This document shows positions 22,633-36,959 of a stretch of DNA of 64,000 bases, piece by piece. This DNA comes from Trichoplusia ni (Eukaryota > Arthropoda > Insecta > Lepidoptera > Noctuidae). Both the position numbers and the translations under genes were made by a program. The stretch is taken from contig NC_039483.1 of assembly GCF_003590095.1 (NCBI RefSeq), positions 3,720,001-3,784,000 on the forward strand, read 5' to 3'. The first letter of the stretch is position 1; each line of letters starts with the position of its first letter. The notes beneath the pieces are model-generated. The model was not told where the DNA came from and did no database searches. It saw only the letters and a list, made by a program, of their open reading frames with translations.

Positions 22633-23449
22633 TAAAACTCTACAAGAGTCATGTTGTTTTTTATTTTAACTCTCATTCAAAAAGAAACATAGATAAGTTC
22701 AGGCGCAAACCCCTTACCCTAACAACATACAACTCAAAACCAAATTCAAAATGTCTCCAACATAGGTCTAAGTAAAAAAGAACAAGCGCATCAATCTAGT
22801 CCGTCCTCAGTAAAATTATTCAACACGCTTTCTCTACAATGGCGGAAATCATCTGTGATGAGAGCAAAGTGTTCAGGAAACGGGAAAACACAGCTAATGT
22901 TTAGATAATGTTATTTTCTTGCACCTAGCCCGTACAAACTCATTATGTTGTTAATGTGTGAAAATAAATATTAAGCTAATGTTATTACTGGTAGGTTGCT
23001 GTTAGGTTGCAAAAAAAGGTTTTATAATGTTCCTGTTAGTTATGACGATATTTGGAATGAGTTGCGAATTTTTCTTCTCTTTTTATGGCTAATCTAGAGC
23101 CTAATAGAAAACCAGAGTTTAAGAAGCCTCGAAGGCGCGGCTTTACACGCCCTTGAAAAATGAGAGGAGTGAGAAATTTCCTCGCGTAGAGTTGGTCGGA
23201 GTTAAGATGTTGTTATAAACTCTGGCACCAGGCTGTTCATGCATTGCACATTGCTAGTCCATAAGACAAACGACCAGTAGTCATCCGTCAAGTTTAGAAT
23301 AAGTGATGTTGTCACATCCAATCGAAATAAGTGATATCTCATTTATTTCAAACTGAACGGATGATAAACTTTTCTGTTTGACGAACCGGGGTATAGATCC
23401 ACGCCAACAATGTATAAAACACATAAAATACATTCTTAACTAGCTGTTG

Positions 23450-23644
23450 CCCACGGGTCCGCCAGCTACAAATTGAAAATAACCTCACGGGAATAACAAT
23501 CGAGATAAAAGCTATCCTATGTGCTAATCCCGGTTGTAAACTATCTTTGTACCGAGTTTTGTCAAAATCTCTTCAGTGGTTTTTGCGTGAAAGAGTAACA
23601 AACATCCATACATACAAACTTTCGCGCTCATAATATTAGTTGGA
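23450..23644 (-). mobile_element. Helitron-like element, second subfamily, 195 bp
   Basis: 5' end A|TCCAACTAATATTATG at 23644 and 3' end GGGCAACAGCTAG at 23450, both intact. Confidence 0.75.
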
Positions 23645-25369
23645 TGATTAACTGAGTCTAGAGTAATGATGCCAAAGACTATATTGTTTTTGTATAATTA
23701 GCAACATTGTAACCGTATTTAATAGCATAAAGTTAATTATCCTTTGACAAATTCGTTCTCAGCGACTGATCCCTTGCTCTTTGGTGATATAAATGCAACT
23801 TATTGAATACTAAGAATTATATTTGACTCCACGTGTAATTGATAATAACCAACTATTTGTAAGACAGTGTTGTTAATTAGGTACCAGTAATTATTCAATT
23901 GTTGCCTTTTACATAATACTACAATAAATGTCAGTTGTAATAGATTAATCAATCGTTACTCATCTTAACATGAGGTGAGACTATACTTAATAGTGTATTT
24001 GACGAAGAAAATCTATTTAGACCAATAATAAATGTGATACGTGTCTGACTTTTGAGCGGACTGAACAGATTAAATTTCCATATGCCTAGTATGAAAATAA
24101 AATCAGACCATACAACCATCAAATTAAAAAAAAAATCAATAAGGAATTTATTATCCTCATCCTCATACAATATTCATCATTAGTTTTAACACATAAAAAT
24201 GCATCAAAAACACAAAAACCAGAAACGAAACCGTGTGAATTATTCTCTATCATGTTGAAACGTTTCTCAACATAATTTTCCACTGAGATGCAACTCATTG
24301 AAACACGGATGAGTTAATGAACAAAAGAACAATCATTTCAGACTTAATGCGACAAGGTTTCAAGAGGACGGTCCTCTTAAACAAGTTACATATCTCTGAC
24401 CGCCAAGCCTAATCGAGTCCTTGAAATGTATTGAACTAACAAGTGAAATACCTATGTACGTCAATTGTCGAAAAATGAATGTCAGTCTCATACATCAAAT
24501 TTTCCATACGCTTATGCTATAGAACATTGTTTAGTAGTTATTTCCTTATTCCCCTTAGACAGGCAACCATGAAAACGTAGAATAAAAGATTGGAAACTCG
24601 TTATGAAAGTAACTTCAAGTAGGTATTACAATTTTAACAGCCTGGCATATTATTTGTGTTAAATTAATACTGCTGGGGTCGCCGTCAAGGCATCTGTTTC
24701 TTTCTAGCAAAAGTCATGGTTTTGGGCTATTTTTGTACAAAGTTTAAAAATGAGTTTATCTCATGTCCTTGCCACTTTAGCGGGCTATAATATCAATTTA
24801 ACTTACTTGCTGGTAGAAGGCAGAATGCGAGCAAAACAGTAGGGGTTCGCTAGTCTTCTTATATCTGAAATATAGGTAATGCTTCAACAATAAAAAAAAA
24901 TCTCTTGCTTAATACACGGTTTTCTCTTTCTTATCCTTACATCGAATTTTATTTGCTTAAATGTTATTACATTTCCGCAAACATAAAAACTTCATTTTGT
25001 CTTAATTTAAGAGTTTTACAATAAGGAATCATCTTGGTAATCTGTAATTAATAGGTTATCATTTATTTTTATGAATACATAACTTTGTCCAAATAAGACG
25101 GTAATACTGAATTGACTTCCTGAAGAATTTTCTTTCTTTTATCGAGTTGAATTCATAATGCGTCAAGACTTTGTGCGGAACATTTTTGCCATAAATTAAA
25201 CAATGTGGTAAGTAGTCATAATAGTTTGTTTTCTTATTTGAAACTCGATACAAATCAGACTCAGAATTATTTATTGGAATACGACACCCACATGAAGTAA
25301 TTTAATTCTAGTTTGACAAACTTTTAAGTTACATGTACTAAGACAGAGTAAGAGCAAACTTTCGGGTAT

Positions 25370-25590
25370 CACACATATGCTTGTACTACGCGGGGATCGA
25401 ACGTCTTGCATTGGCTTAGAGTGATACCTATTTTAGCACTCGGCTAGCTATACATGTAGTCTGTCGTCAAAAACGTTTGTGTGATCCACTAATGCTTGTC
25501 CTGAGTCTAGGTGTCTTTGTGCATGTGACTTGAATATTTGTGAAAGAAATTTAAATTCCTTAGTGCGGAAATGGTTTTTTTTTTTATTAT
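25370..25590. mobile_element. two opposed SINE-B pieces
   Basis: 25370-25455 is a head in minus orientation (GCGGGGATCGAAC); 25475-25590 is a body and tail in plus orientation (TGTGATCCACTAATGCTTGT, TTCCTTAGTGCGG). Either two insertions or an inversion. Confidence 0.5.
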
Positions 25591-26999
25591 AAAAGAATCT
25601 TAACAAAATAAATGACGTACTGGATGACATTATGCAGGAAAACACAATTAGACAAAACAGTAAACACAATCAAAGAGGCAATTCAATTGTTCATCGTAAC
25701 AATAGTTAGCATAATTGTTTAATCTCTGGCACGTATTTCCATGGCTAATTGACGATTATTTATTGCATAGCACGCATTTTATGTGGACGTAAACAAAATG
25801 AACTGCTTACGAATAAGTTATTTCTTCTTTAGTTTTTAGTTACAGATGACTCTTATCAGGTACATTGAGAACACGGAGTATATTAGCAAGCCTTTAAGTG
25901 GATAGCCTGACGTCGCTTCTGAAAGTTAAAACGTTACAGTTTTAAAACGAGATGACGTGCTACAAGGCGTATAGCTAAGTGCTATTTAAATAGAAATGAG
26001 CATCTTGGTCTATTGTCTTTGTGACGAGAACCGCCCAGAAACGTGTAAACGAGAAATTAGTAAATGTACCAGGATAGCTAGCGTAGAATAACTGTTCAGT
26101 CTAGCTACTGATAAGTATTGCGTACTGCAAGTTTATCGCTTACCTTTAGGAAGCTTAAACCACCTCGCCTTAGTGCAGTTTCACTTTAACGGTGATATTC
26201 ATAGGCAAGACTAGCGAAGAATTTAATTTTGACAATTCTTTTCTATGCCTATTCTAGATACGGACAATCATTTCCATATCATTAAGCGTTTCTACCACTG
26301 TTTCTCTTATACGATATACTTTTCTGCACTGCATAAAAATAGCATATTATCATTTCTGAGATATAACTCAAAATATTACAGGATGCACTCTAATTAGTAT
26401 ATTTTTTTCCTTATTCCTTCTAATGCGGTCTTTGCCCCTACGAATATTGATATAACATGTTTTTACTGCTATTTCGTTAGCGAACAAGATCACTGAATAA
26501 ATATTTAATATTTGTGTAGCATCATGCATATTGACATGACATGTCTAAACAGACAGACTTCAATTTGTTACTTGATCAAGTAAAACACACATTGCTAAGG
26601 TCAATTTTGAATTCAAGGTTTATTAAATGTTGGGATTTTGTAATTTTGCAACTTAATTACGTCACCAGTTACTCATGAGAGCCTATCCACACCTCCCATT
26701 GACAGCGTACTGCAATAAGGCGCGCGTAGAGCAGCATATTCTATTCAGATCGGGAAAAAAATGGATATGGTGGTTCGCTCGTGACATTTCAAGATTTTTT
26801 TTATTTTTGAGATATGGCAATTCTTCTTATTCTTCTATTCTCAATACAACTATCTTTAAATTTTGTCTCCCACTTGTATAAAAGGGGGATCGAACATATT
26901 ATCTTACTCCTCCTTAACTTTTCGTTCCTTGTTCATTTCTTCCAAGACCGTCAATTGTTTAAGTGTTTTGTTGTTTACCTCAGTTTCATTGTAAATTAA

Positions 27000-27135
27000 C
27001 CGGATGCCGGATAGTCGGGGTTGGATCCCCGCTTATGACAAGCATTTGTGTGATCCACAAATGCCTGCTCTGAGTGTGGTTGTCCACGTGGTTGTTTGTG
27101 ATACCCCCGCAGCACAAGGATTAGATGACGTTTTT
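27000..27135 (+). mobile_element. tRNA-derived SINE, family B, fragment
   Basis: GGTTGGATCCCCGCTTATGA with AAGCATTTGTGTGATCCACA and a decayed tail. The short frame across it is accidental. Confidence 0.55.
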
Positions 27136-29481
27136 AAAACAAAAAAGGAAAAAATCTGGTTTACAGGAGTTACAATTATGGGCATGTACCAACTTTGTTC
27201 CATAAAAATATCTTTTCAAATACCTACTTCCGGGCTACAATACATTATACCTACTTCATTTCTTCATACTAAGTTCCTGCCTTATTCGTGTATTACATTG
27301 AACAATGATAGGAAACACCGTATCATATCATACATGTAATACGAACATCATCGCATAACATCGCTCAAATGTCAAATGGTGACGCGCTTCAGACTCGGGT
27401 TTCATAAGCTGTAGAGTAAAGATATGCGCACATTTTTGTAGGTCTGACTGATGAATAATGTAGATGCTGGTTGATATAATGTACCAAGTAAATGTAAATT
27501 CTAAAATTTCTATGTTTTGCGGAGTATGTAGGGTTTATGGGAAAGGAGAGTATGTTTTGAGATTTTTTCTGGGATCCTTCAAAATGATTTTTGTTGATGT
27601 GGTAGAGCGCCGCTACGGGCTGTTTTGTTCGCGTTTCGCATTATTGTAAAGAACATATGTATTGCCGCGGGCGAAAACAATGTTGCTGTGACGGTATCTG
27701 AGACGTCTCACCACAGTTTAACAAGAAATCTTTCTCCAGATCTCAAACGGAAACAAGAACTCACTGGACAATATTCGCTGTTTTTGTTTTACAAAGTTTA
27801 AGAGTCAAGACAAACCTTGGTATTGTTTTGTTAAGTTTTAAGTTACATTTGTCAGGTTTTTATACTTCGCGAGCGTAGTTTCAAAACCGTTTGACTATTT
27901 AACAAAAAAACCTTTTTTCGTCCGCAAAATAATTGTTCTGTTGTGATTACTATCCGTCTCATTAATTCTTTACTAATTATAAGTTACTGTACTTTGTACC
28001 TACGTTTAGGATCGCTAAAGAATTCGTGAGAAGACATTTTCAATTTGTCGATGACCACATCAAACCAAATCACTGATTCGCAGGAAGCAGCGCTATTGTC
28101 ATTCATGAAGCATAGTTTTTATTATTTCTTGATATTTATTACAGAAGTACTCAAATAACAGCACGTATTGGTAACTCCAGGTTTTAAAGGCTCGTTGCTT
28201 ACTGTCACGTCCTAAAATAATATTATAGAGACAGAGCTACCTACCGCGGTGTGAAGAAACGTCTTTTTAAAACATAAGCAACTAATATTACATTAAAAGG
28301 CGCTGTTACACCTTCTGGTTTTGAAGAAATAGGTTATAAAATCAACAGTTTTCAAGCGACATTTCTCGAAAATAAAATCTTGATAAAAAAGGCGTACAAA
28401 TCAAAACCCAAAACAACACCATATTTCATTTTACGTTTCAATTTCAATACATCACAAATAGTTTCAATACTTCACACAGAATTTCAACATTTCTTGCGAT
28501 CCCACTTCTCTCAGTAGTAGATAAACTTCTGCATTGATACACAGTATCATACAATCAATCCAAGTTACGTATTAAAAGAAACGTGTAGATTTGCACGAGA
28601 TGAACCACTTTATCTTACGACTTATGACGCATACACCGAGTACGGGTGAAAGGCGCGGTTATTGCAACTGGGGAAGATACACTTGAAGTTTTTAAACTTA
28701 AATTTCTCATTATCCGGTCACCGGCAGATAAGATGAGCAAATGAAAGCCAGTTATGTCGCCGTTTTACCGTTAACGGGGCCATTTTTTGGGCTCCAATAT
28801 GCTATTTAAGAATGTTTTTTGGCCAAAATACCGTCGGGGCTGTGATCAAAAATAACATTTTAGACGCTGTTATTATAACAAAGATTGTATGTTCATATCA
28901 GCTCTTGCAAGCCTCTGTCTTTGAATTATATGGAGTCTATAACTGAGCAGAAGCTACTTCCCGAAATGAGAATTTCGCGAATCCCGGATATCATCTCGCT
29001 TTCACAATAACAACACTTATATTTTCAGAGATTGTGTTACGACGAAAATTTCAAAGGCACGGAATCACGCTACTGAGGGTCTACCACCTTGACAGTAATA
29101 TTAAAGACTGTGAACGAGGGACAATACAATAAATGGTATAAAGCACAATCTCTCTTCCACACCTTTAATAATTTTACTAGACATGGCTTTAACCCTATGG
29201 ACATTAAACAATACTCCAAAATTCAAGTAAAAACATGTTTATCTGCCTTTTTAACTTAATTAAATTCTTCTTAACTCGTAACTTGTCAAAAACCACTGTC
29301 CCCTAGACAGTTTTCATTGCATTCTGACGTAAGCGGTTACGTTGCTCTGTGGGTCGTTGTCAACCGGTTTTGACAACCATGGGATCACTGTGCCAGCAAC
29401 CAATGAGGTTAACGGCACACTAGGCTATTGAAACCGAATCTGGTTTAGATAGAGTTTTTGGGACTATTTTTTATATAATAA

Positions 29482-29760
29482 CTAGCCGACCCAGAAAGCG
29501 TTACCTTGACATATCAAATTACTCGTACCTCGGGGATGGTAGTAGAGGGGTGAAAATTTTGGGTTGTATGTATTTCCCACGTTGGTTTTTGTACACTCAC
29601 TTTCTTGTTTGTCGTTCCGGTTGGATTTTTGTAACAAAATTTTGAGGCATTTCCCGCTAAGCTATCAGGCTTAAATTTTCATAGTAGCTTCAAACCCGAT
29701 GACAAAGCAATTAAAACTATAAAAACGGATACACCGATTTTATTAAAAACAATTGGAGTG
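29482..29760 (-). mobile_element. possible Helitron-like fragment
   Basis: Begins A|CTAGCCGACCCAGAAAGCG, a CTAG end in minus orientation. The other end was not found, so limits are rough. Confidence 0.35.
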
Positions 29761-30150
29761 ACATTTAAAAAACGTGGGTATTAATATATTTTAATCTATT
29801 ATTTTTTGTATGCTTTGCTTCAATATCAGTTTATATACACACTATACCTATTGTATTACCATTTTATCAATAACCAATTCATCCTATCACATTAACTCCA
29901 CTGGATCTTAAAGCCTCTCTCAAAACCTTGGCAATCCTGATATCCACATTGCGTTTCGTTGAGAAATAGAGGCTGGTACAGGTTTACAAGACTTGTTACG
30001 TCATTGCGAAGGCCGTTGCAGTGCCCTTCGAGCGACTTGAACGGAGCCTTGCCACTGCGCCTTAAAAGTTATGAAACCGTTGACTGGGTAATAAAATAAC
30101 TGCATTTGGTATGAGATTCTTACCATCACGTCTTAAAGTTATATTGTTGC

Positions 30151-30210
30151 AGTTGTGTGAGCGTGACAGTGCAATACAGTTAGAGCAACGTCTCTCTTTT
30201 TATAAGTATT
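30151..30210. repeat. dispersed palindrome, copy 4, decayed
   Basis: AGTTGTGTGAGCGTGACAGT then TAGAGCAACGTCTCTC. Right arm partly lost, but the order of words matches copies 1-3 and 5. Confidence 0.5.
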
Positions 30211-30377
30211 TTTTTTAGTCGTCTTAAATAAAGGAGGTTCTAAATTAGCCGGTTGTTTTTCATCTTTGTAAGCTAAGAACTTCGGACTAAATGAACCGAT
30301 TTTGTTAGTTTTTTAAATGAAGTCGGGTGTAAGTTTTTGTTGTTATTGTACATGTCTTTTAGTTATGAGCTTTTGTC

Positions 30378-30431
30378 GTTGTAGAAGCAAGACGGGTTTA
30401 CGTCACGAATATCGCTGTCTTACTTCCACAA
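30378..30431. repeat. dispersed palindrome, copy 2
   Basis: GTTGTAGAAGCAAGAC pairs with GTCTTACTTCCACAA; the centre is diverged. Confidence 0.7.
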
Positions 30432-30814
30432 ACCCAATAGCAAATAATAGAAGATGACACAGGCAAAGACTAATAAATAATAATAATTACTCATATTATG
30501 TCATTTGTCCAAGTATTTTTCCTATAGAGAAATAATTATATTTGCGTGCTAATGATGATCAGGTGTGCCCATTACGAGCTGAACGGTTGAATGCGTTTTA
30601 GACGCTTCGTGTCTGTTAAACGGGACAATTATGAACTAAAGTGTTGATGGCAAAAAGGAGTTCAGAGAAATAAGTACGAATATTATGCGGAGTTTTCCAC
30701 TGAGTGGTTACGTTGGCCTAAAGCTCATTCTGCATGCATCAGAGGGTTTAACCTCCACGTCTTAAAATTTAATCTTTATTATTACAACAATAATATCATT
30801 TGGATTTAAGATCC

Positions 30815-30890
30815 CAACAAGGCCTCTGCGTGTTGGGTGTGTGTCCCGGTCCTTCTGCACGCCTTTAAAAAGGACCGGGTCTCTTCCTAT
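30815..30890 (-). repeat. dispersed repeat, copy 2
   Basis: The reverse complement of this stretch matches 4379-4452 (GACCCGGTCCTTTTTAAAGG, CACGCAGAGGCCTT). Confidence 0.6.
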
Positions 30891-31314
30891 GTAGTTATCC
30901 CGTGTCAGAAAAGAGGTAACATTTTTTTAAACTTTTCGTTTATAACGTAAAAGGAATACCCAGAATTCACTTAAACAGGCATACAGTCAAAATTACTTTT
31001 TTATTTTACAATATTGGATAAAGTAATAGTCAAAGCCGAGCTTAGAGATCTGTTACAAAATAAACATTGTATTCATAAATAGTGTTCAATAATAATCTCC
31101 ACTATCAAAGTATCATTATTTAAATGAAGCAGATAAATACACTGAAAAGTGATTATCTATGTGCATTAACCTAGCTCGCTACTAAAGTACTCTTTACAAA
31201 AAATATGATTAAAATTCAAAACCAAATGATCACAGCATTTGCGTTGCAGTCAAAATTAATGAGTCACCTGACTGAGACTTTAACTGTATCCCTCAAAATA
31301 ATTTTGCTGTTGAC

Positions 31315-31364
31315 TGTGAGAGCGAGACAGCGTACGCAGTATGGAGCGTTGTCTCGCTTCCACA
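31315..31364. repeat. dispersed palindrome, copy 3
   Basis: TGTGAGAGCGAGACAGCG pairs with CGTTGTCTCGCTTCCACA. It ends about 70 bases before a 5S-derived SINE. Confidence 0.72.
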
Positions 31365-31436
31365 ATTCAAACAGTATTACTTTTAGAGGTTTTATTGTCA
31401 GCAATGACATTTGAGGACAAAAGATCCGTCTGCTGC

Positions 31437-31775
31437 CGCAGCCCTTGGCTAAGCTAAAACTGCACAATTTGATCGATCACATTTGAAGCTAGGATTCACA
31501 CGGTCAGTCCGTGTATGGGTAAACATCTATGTCATGTCGAGTTCCTAAGTTTTTTGGAAGGCATGTTAAATTGTGGGTTTCTGTTGTTATTTAATTTACT
31601 TTGACAGTTGTTACGGGTTAGAAGCTAGAAAGTCTTACTAAGAAGTATCGTGTTGCCGAGGTTGAAGAGGTCTGAGGCCACGCTGAGGTCATATAGACAG
31701 TCGCCTTGCACAAAAACAGATTCTTAGGTGCATCTGTTTTGACTTCAAAGTTGGGAAGAAGTTAGGCTAAAAAAG
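31437..31775 (+). mobile_element. 5S-derived SINE, diverged copy
   Basis: CTTGGCTAAGCTAAAACTGC, CGGTCAGTCCGTGTATGGG and the end AGTTGGGAAGAAGTTAGGCT follow the 20096 copy, with many substitutions and internal losses. Confidence 0.7.
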
Positions 31776-32164
31776 ATGAGCAAGTTTTTAGGGACTCGTG
31801 CGTAAGTTATTTTGTTTCCTCTCCTAAATACCTTGTCTAGTCTTGTCAACATAAAAATGTACGTGAACTTTTGTTACTGCCAATACTATGCATCATATTT
31901 GTCGTCTTCTTTCGAGTGCTTGATTTACAATCTGATATCAGAATGTAACCCGAACATAGGCCTCTGACGTAACGCACAACCTTGAAAAATTTATAGGTAT
32001 GATGGTTTCCTCATGATGTTTTATTCCACCGTTTTAGCAAGTGATAATTACTTGAATACGCATACGAATTTAAGAAGACATCGGGATCCGAACCTTAGAC
32101 TTTTAAGTTAGCAGTGGAACTGTCATTTGATCACTCATTTGTTTCTTTAATGAATACTGCTTAG

Positions 32165-32340
32165 GACTGTGCCGCGGGCGGTTTCACAGACATTTAAATC
32201 ACATGCACAAAGACACCCAGACTCAGGGCAGGCAATCACAAATCCGTTTGTCCTATGCGGGGATCGGACCAGCGCGGCCACGCCATGTTGTGTACAGAGA
32301 TTTTGGCTTGGTGACCTCAACCACTCGTCTATCGGTGCAC
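32165..32340 (-). mobile_element. tRNA-derived SINE, family B
   Basis: Antisense copy: CACAAAGACACCCAGACTCA and GCGGGGATCGGACC (inverted B box), then GACCTCAACCACTCG (inverted A box). Confidence 0.7.
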
Positions 32341-33299
32341 CTTGGTAATAAGTTATAATCAGTTGCGAATATTTATATTTTTGTGACGTTGAAATTTAAG
32401 TGGGTCACCATTCACTTAAAATAAGCGAGTCTTTGATTTAGCTGCTTTAATAGCTACTTATTATGTTATGTAATTGTAGAATAAATAAATGGTTTCGTGG
32501 TAAGATTGCCAATCTATACTAGTATTTTGAACAGGTAAAATTATTTGCTTGTAAATGCTATTATTTTAGTCCGCAAATGTAATAACACCTTATGATATTT
32601 TTGGGGCTATTTTCGGATCCGGGCTCAAATTGTGATGCTATCTGAATATAAAAGTAGCTTACCTTGTTAGTCCAGTGAGACAGCTGACTCAGTTTTCTTT
32701 TTCAATATTTTTCTTGCCCCTTATGTGTGAAATAGTAACAAGTGTTAGTTTCATTGCGGGGCGGCGTACCAATGGTATCAAAAGTGTCCTATCATCGCCG
32801 GCAATGTATCAAAACCCAGTTCACCCAAAAGCTTTAAACATTCCAGCTTTAAAGATGAAGTTATTGTACACATTTCACATCCGTAATTATGCTAAATATA
32901 GCTTAGTAGGTACCCATTTCGCACTTGTAATAGGTTCAATGTTCTTGTCAAGCCAATGTTTGTTTTAAGACTGGACTTTGAAGTACTTCGACGGTAAAGT
33001 AAAGATGCTAAATCAACAATAATCTATAATTGTTGATAATGGAAAAGTTCAGAATTCAAAAGCTGTTGTAAGGTTTTTTGCGCTGTTTCTTCTTCAAAGA
33101 GAGCACTTACCAGTAAGGAGTTATGTTGTCTGCTTTTTTTAGTTGAAGCTATGTTTTTCTTTAAGATCTTTTAAAAACGTGTTGTTGACACTTTCCGTCA
33201 CCCAAAGGCTGGCTATTACCTCGCATAAAGGATTAGCATTGCCATTCAACGTGGTAATGAAGCAAGCCTTGTAGGTACACTCCCAGCTAGCAGTGAGGC

Positions 33300-33555
33300 T
33301 GATAATTTTTTCGAGGCCTTAATTTATTTATTGTTATAAAGCATTTATTTTAAATTTACATATATTATACAGTTTACTTCCACTATAAAATTGTCTGGAC
33401 TTTAAAAGAGACTGCGACCCCTGAGTTTGTTTTGACATTTCTTCTCAGGGTAGTCAGATAGGAAATGTCGGCTCCAGCGTTCTCATAAAAAGACATGTAA
33501 AAGTGATGAAATATCCTATTTGCAGAATAAATGATTTCATTTCATTTCATTTCAA
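33300..33555 (+). mobile_element. 3' end of a non-LTR retrotransposon
   Basis: GAAATGTCGGCTCCAGCG, AAAGTGATGAAATATCCTAT and GCAGAATAAATGATTTCATT followed by (ATTTC)n at 33533-33554 resemble a LINE 3' end with its short-repeat tail. No coding part remains. Confidence 0.5.
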
Positions 33556-36500
33556 CATATTAGTAACAGTTAAGCAAAATATAGTATCAAAGTATGATTA
33601 TAGTTTTTAGTTTTTATAACACTTTTTAGTCCGCTAAAGAAGTCAAAGTCTAGGCGAGGCTCTCGATGACTTAGCGGCTTTCAAATATTAAGGAAATGAG
33701 TCAACAGGACAAGATATTTTGTTAGACATTGTAATTAGTGTGGTGACAATTCGCAAGCGGTGATCAATGCTTGGCCATTCTCAATGGAAAATAGGCCTCT
33801 GACCTCCGGTATTACATTTGCTGAATCCTATAACAAATAAACGTTTTTACTTTTTCTGAATTCTGATTTCGTAAAGCCATGCAAATTCCTATAATTTTAA
33901 AAACACTACAAGCACATACCTACTCCTTTTGTCTAAGCATTATTATAAGGTAAACTATCTAAACATTGTTTTTTTAAGTAAAGACTCAGTCAATACCTAA
34001 TGAATGAGAAATCTTATATCATTCAGTTTACTTTTTACTTTAAAGTACTGTTTTTGAAAAGGTATTTTTACTGCACATCTTTAAAACACATAACCTAATT
34101 ATCCTGGTCCAAACTTACATCAAATTGAGCAGCAATTCCCTTAATAATGTTAAACTTAGCTATCCGAAAACACAATACTTGACCGTTTAAGAAAGTGACA
34201 TTATTCGAGTACAGTTATAGGATTGAGGTCAACGCACCGGTGGCACTGGCTAGGACAATAACAGATATTTAAATCCCAGTCCCTGGTGAGGATGTGGTCA
34301 ATATTTGTTTAGCTTTATGCCATTATATTGTAAATATTGTAAGAATGTTTAAGTTCATGGGTTGGCGTATAAATGGAGAAAATGTTTCTATGGGTTTTTA
34401 TGCAGATCTTGAGAATTTCATCATTAAAACAGATTCTGATTCTGCAACTAATAAATAATTGTACGTACCTACTGATCTATCGAAAGCATATAATGATGCC
34501 ATCGCAATCGTGGAATCAGATTTGTAACTTAAAACCAAAAAGAGCAATGCAAAAAAATACTGCTCTTTGCACTGGACGGGGTGGATCTCCGCGTAGGATA
34601 AGCAGCAATTCCTTAGTAAGTGAGTTGCGTTTGAAAGACAGAAAAAAGTTATTTCTTGTTAGGTCCTTGCAAAAACCTAAAACTTAGGCTTCAATTGACA
34701 TGACCCTGGACTATAGTTACAAAGATGAAACAGGTATAAGGATCGTTCAAAACAAAAAAATGGCGAAAGAACAAAAATGCACGCAGCTTTGCATGTTTGC
34801 CGAGTAATGCATCATCATCTACCTAGCCATTTAGTCATGTAACTGCCACTTTTTTTAAGTTCCAAATTATGTTTATCATTTGCATTTAATGCTTCGTCAC
34901 TCCCATGTTAAAGATCTATTGGTATAAGTATATCATTATAAAAAGTTGCGACATTTGAAAGTTTTCCACATACAATTTGATTCCACATTTTAAGGTCATC
35001 CAATTGCGCAATCTATATAACGATCGTCAATTTTTCTTCATGAATAATTAATTGACCCCGTTTCACTTCTTAATTTTTTGACCTTTGATTCTCTGAAACC
35101 GGACGTCCTTACTTGGACATTTTATAATTGATGACCCTAATCTCGAAGTAATAAACTTATAAATAGATTCGCAAAATAAATAACTTCAATGCTGATTTTT
35201 GACATTGTATTTAGTGTTGTTTGACCCTCAAAAACGTTCAAGAGGTATGACAATGTTGACAGTATACTAGACTGTAGTTTCAAATTATTATTTAAGAGAT
35301 TTACCTTTAAAACTAAATTGCAAATAACGAGGTACTTTAATAGTTTGTTTTCCCGCCAATATCCGAAACACTCGTTTACCTCGCTCCCACGGAATATGAT
35401 GTGCTATTTGCACATATCATCGTTTGAGTGGCCTCATACATAGCCACTGTATTTTGACAAGTTTAAAATGTAATACATGGTGTTACTTACTATTTTTAAT
35501 AAATGACTTTATTTTTGATCAAACAAAAAATAGGGCTTACAAAAAATTAATGCCTTGCGTAATTGAGATATTTGATGAAAATATATTCAGACTTCCTGAA
35601 AACACTTGACAAAAATAACTAATCCTTCAGATATTTTCGACAAATCACGGAAAGGCGTAAGCAACCAATAGAATCTCAATGACAGACAAAACACGATTTT
35701 TCAGGTCTTAAACTACTGGTAAATTATCTAATACAACCTCAATGTAAGGTCAAGTGTTTAAAATACATACAATTACTTATAAACACGCGATCATATGTCA
35801 AGGGATTAAAATCTTAGGTGTTCGTAAAAAGTAAAAGTCATATTAGTAGGTTATGGTCATTGGTTCAAGACCTACTGTTAAAGAATGAAAGATCATTCCT
35901 AGATATTTAATTAATTATAGATATTTATTTATTTTTTAGCTGTTAAGCTGACGATACTTTGATAAATTTGTTGAGTATAATTGTGATGAATACATACATA
36001 CTTATTTAAGGGTCTGCTTACATAATGTTTGTATTTTCCTCTGTATTATGGATATCAAATAGGCTATCCATCCATACTCATAGCTTTTGTTTTTCTTAAG
36101 AATCGACTTTTTTTCTTACATATGACTCTTGCGAAAGTAGTCGTGATCTTGGTGAGGTGTTCTTTTATTGGTAGATAGAGTTACCTTTTTCTGCTGGTGG
36201 ACTCTCAACCGCAATCAGATATGCGGCACTCTAATGCGAATTTCAAATGGCCAATCCAGTGCAACAGCTTCCGCAATTTATTCCTTGTTTGTTATCGTGT
36301 TAAGGGGTTTGGGATAGGGTTTTACAAAATAAACACGCAAAAATACAAAGTTTACCTATCTATCCCGGCCTATCATGGCCGCTAACCGAGACCTCGGTTA
36401 AAAGACCTATTGGGAAAAAGTTGAGCTAAGGAGAAATGATGCAAGAAAAACTATTCCCAAGGCTTTTAAAGCTATTACTTGTAATTATCAGAACTTGGGA

Positions 36501-36704
36501 CCCTTCTACCACCTTGAAATGGGCATCGAAATATTCATGGCTACACATATCTCAGAGATTTGCGCAACTTAACCTTTGGATTGTGTTTTAGTACTATGTG
36601 CAAGATAGGAGTCATTGAACCGCTTGTATAGCTAAATTTGATGGTCATATGGTCAATTATTCAAAACAGCTAACCTTTAAAAATACCTTCTTGTAACACC
36701 AATG

Positions 36705-36805
36705 ACGGCACGGCTACCGGAGTGGTATAGATCTCCAGTGGAATCCTACACACGACGTGTCGCGGGTTCAATCCCGTAAGCATTTGCGTGATTTATGAAT
36801 GCTTG
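36705..36805 (+). mobile_element. tRNA-derived SINE, family B, 5' part
   Basis: GGAGTGGTATAGATCTCC, CGCGGGTTCAATCCCG (B box) and AAGCATTTGCGTGATTTATG; the rest of the body is lost. Confidence 0.55.
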
Positions 36806-36959
36806 TTTTTGTGCTGTTGATAAGTCCTATTATTCCTATTAGTAGCTTAGTCTTATAGATCTGTATCCATCTTACTTACGTTGCTTTTCCTGTAAGTAGA
36901 ATTATTAATTATTCACTCCTGGCTCCAATCCACCATTATGCATTGGCTTTTATGTCATA

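Larger units (their letters stand above)
17085..31436. other. non-coding, AT-rich, repeats only
   Basis: Between the listed repeats no gene, tRNA or exon was recognised. The frames at 18831-19115, 21461-21763 and 27004-27339 have no family motif, and their codon use looks random. A weakly GC-richer spot at 26690-26770 has no further support. Confidence 0.55.

Noticed and set aside
32675..32968. 97-codon open frame
   Set aside because: No domain, no splice context and no biased codon use; expected by chance in this much sequence.
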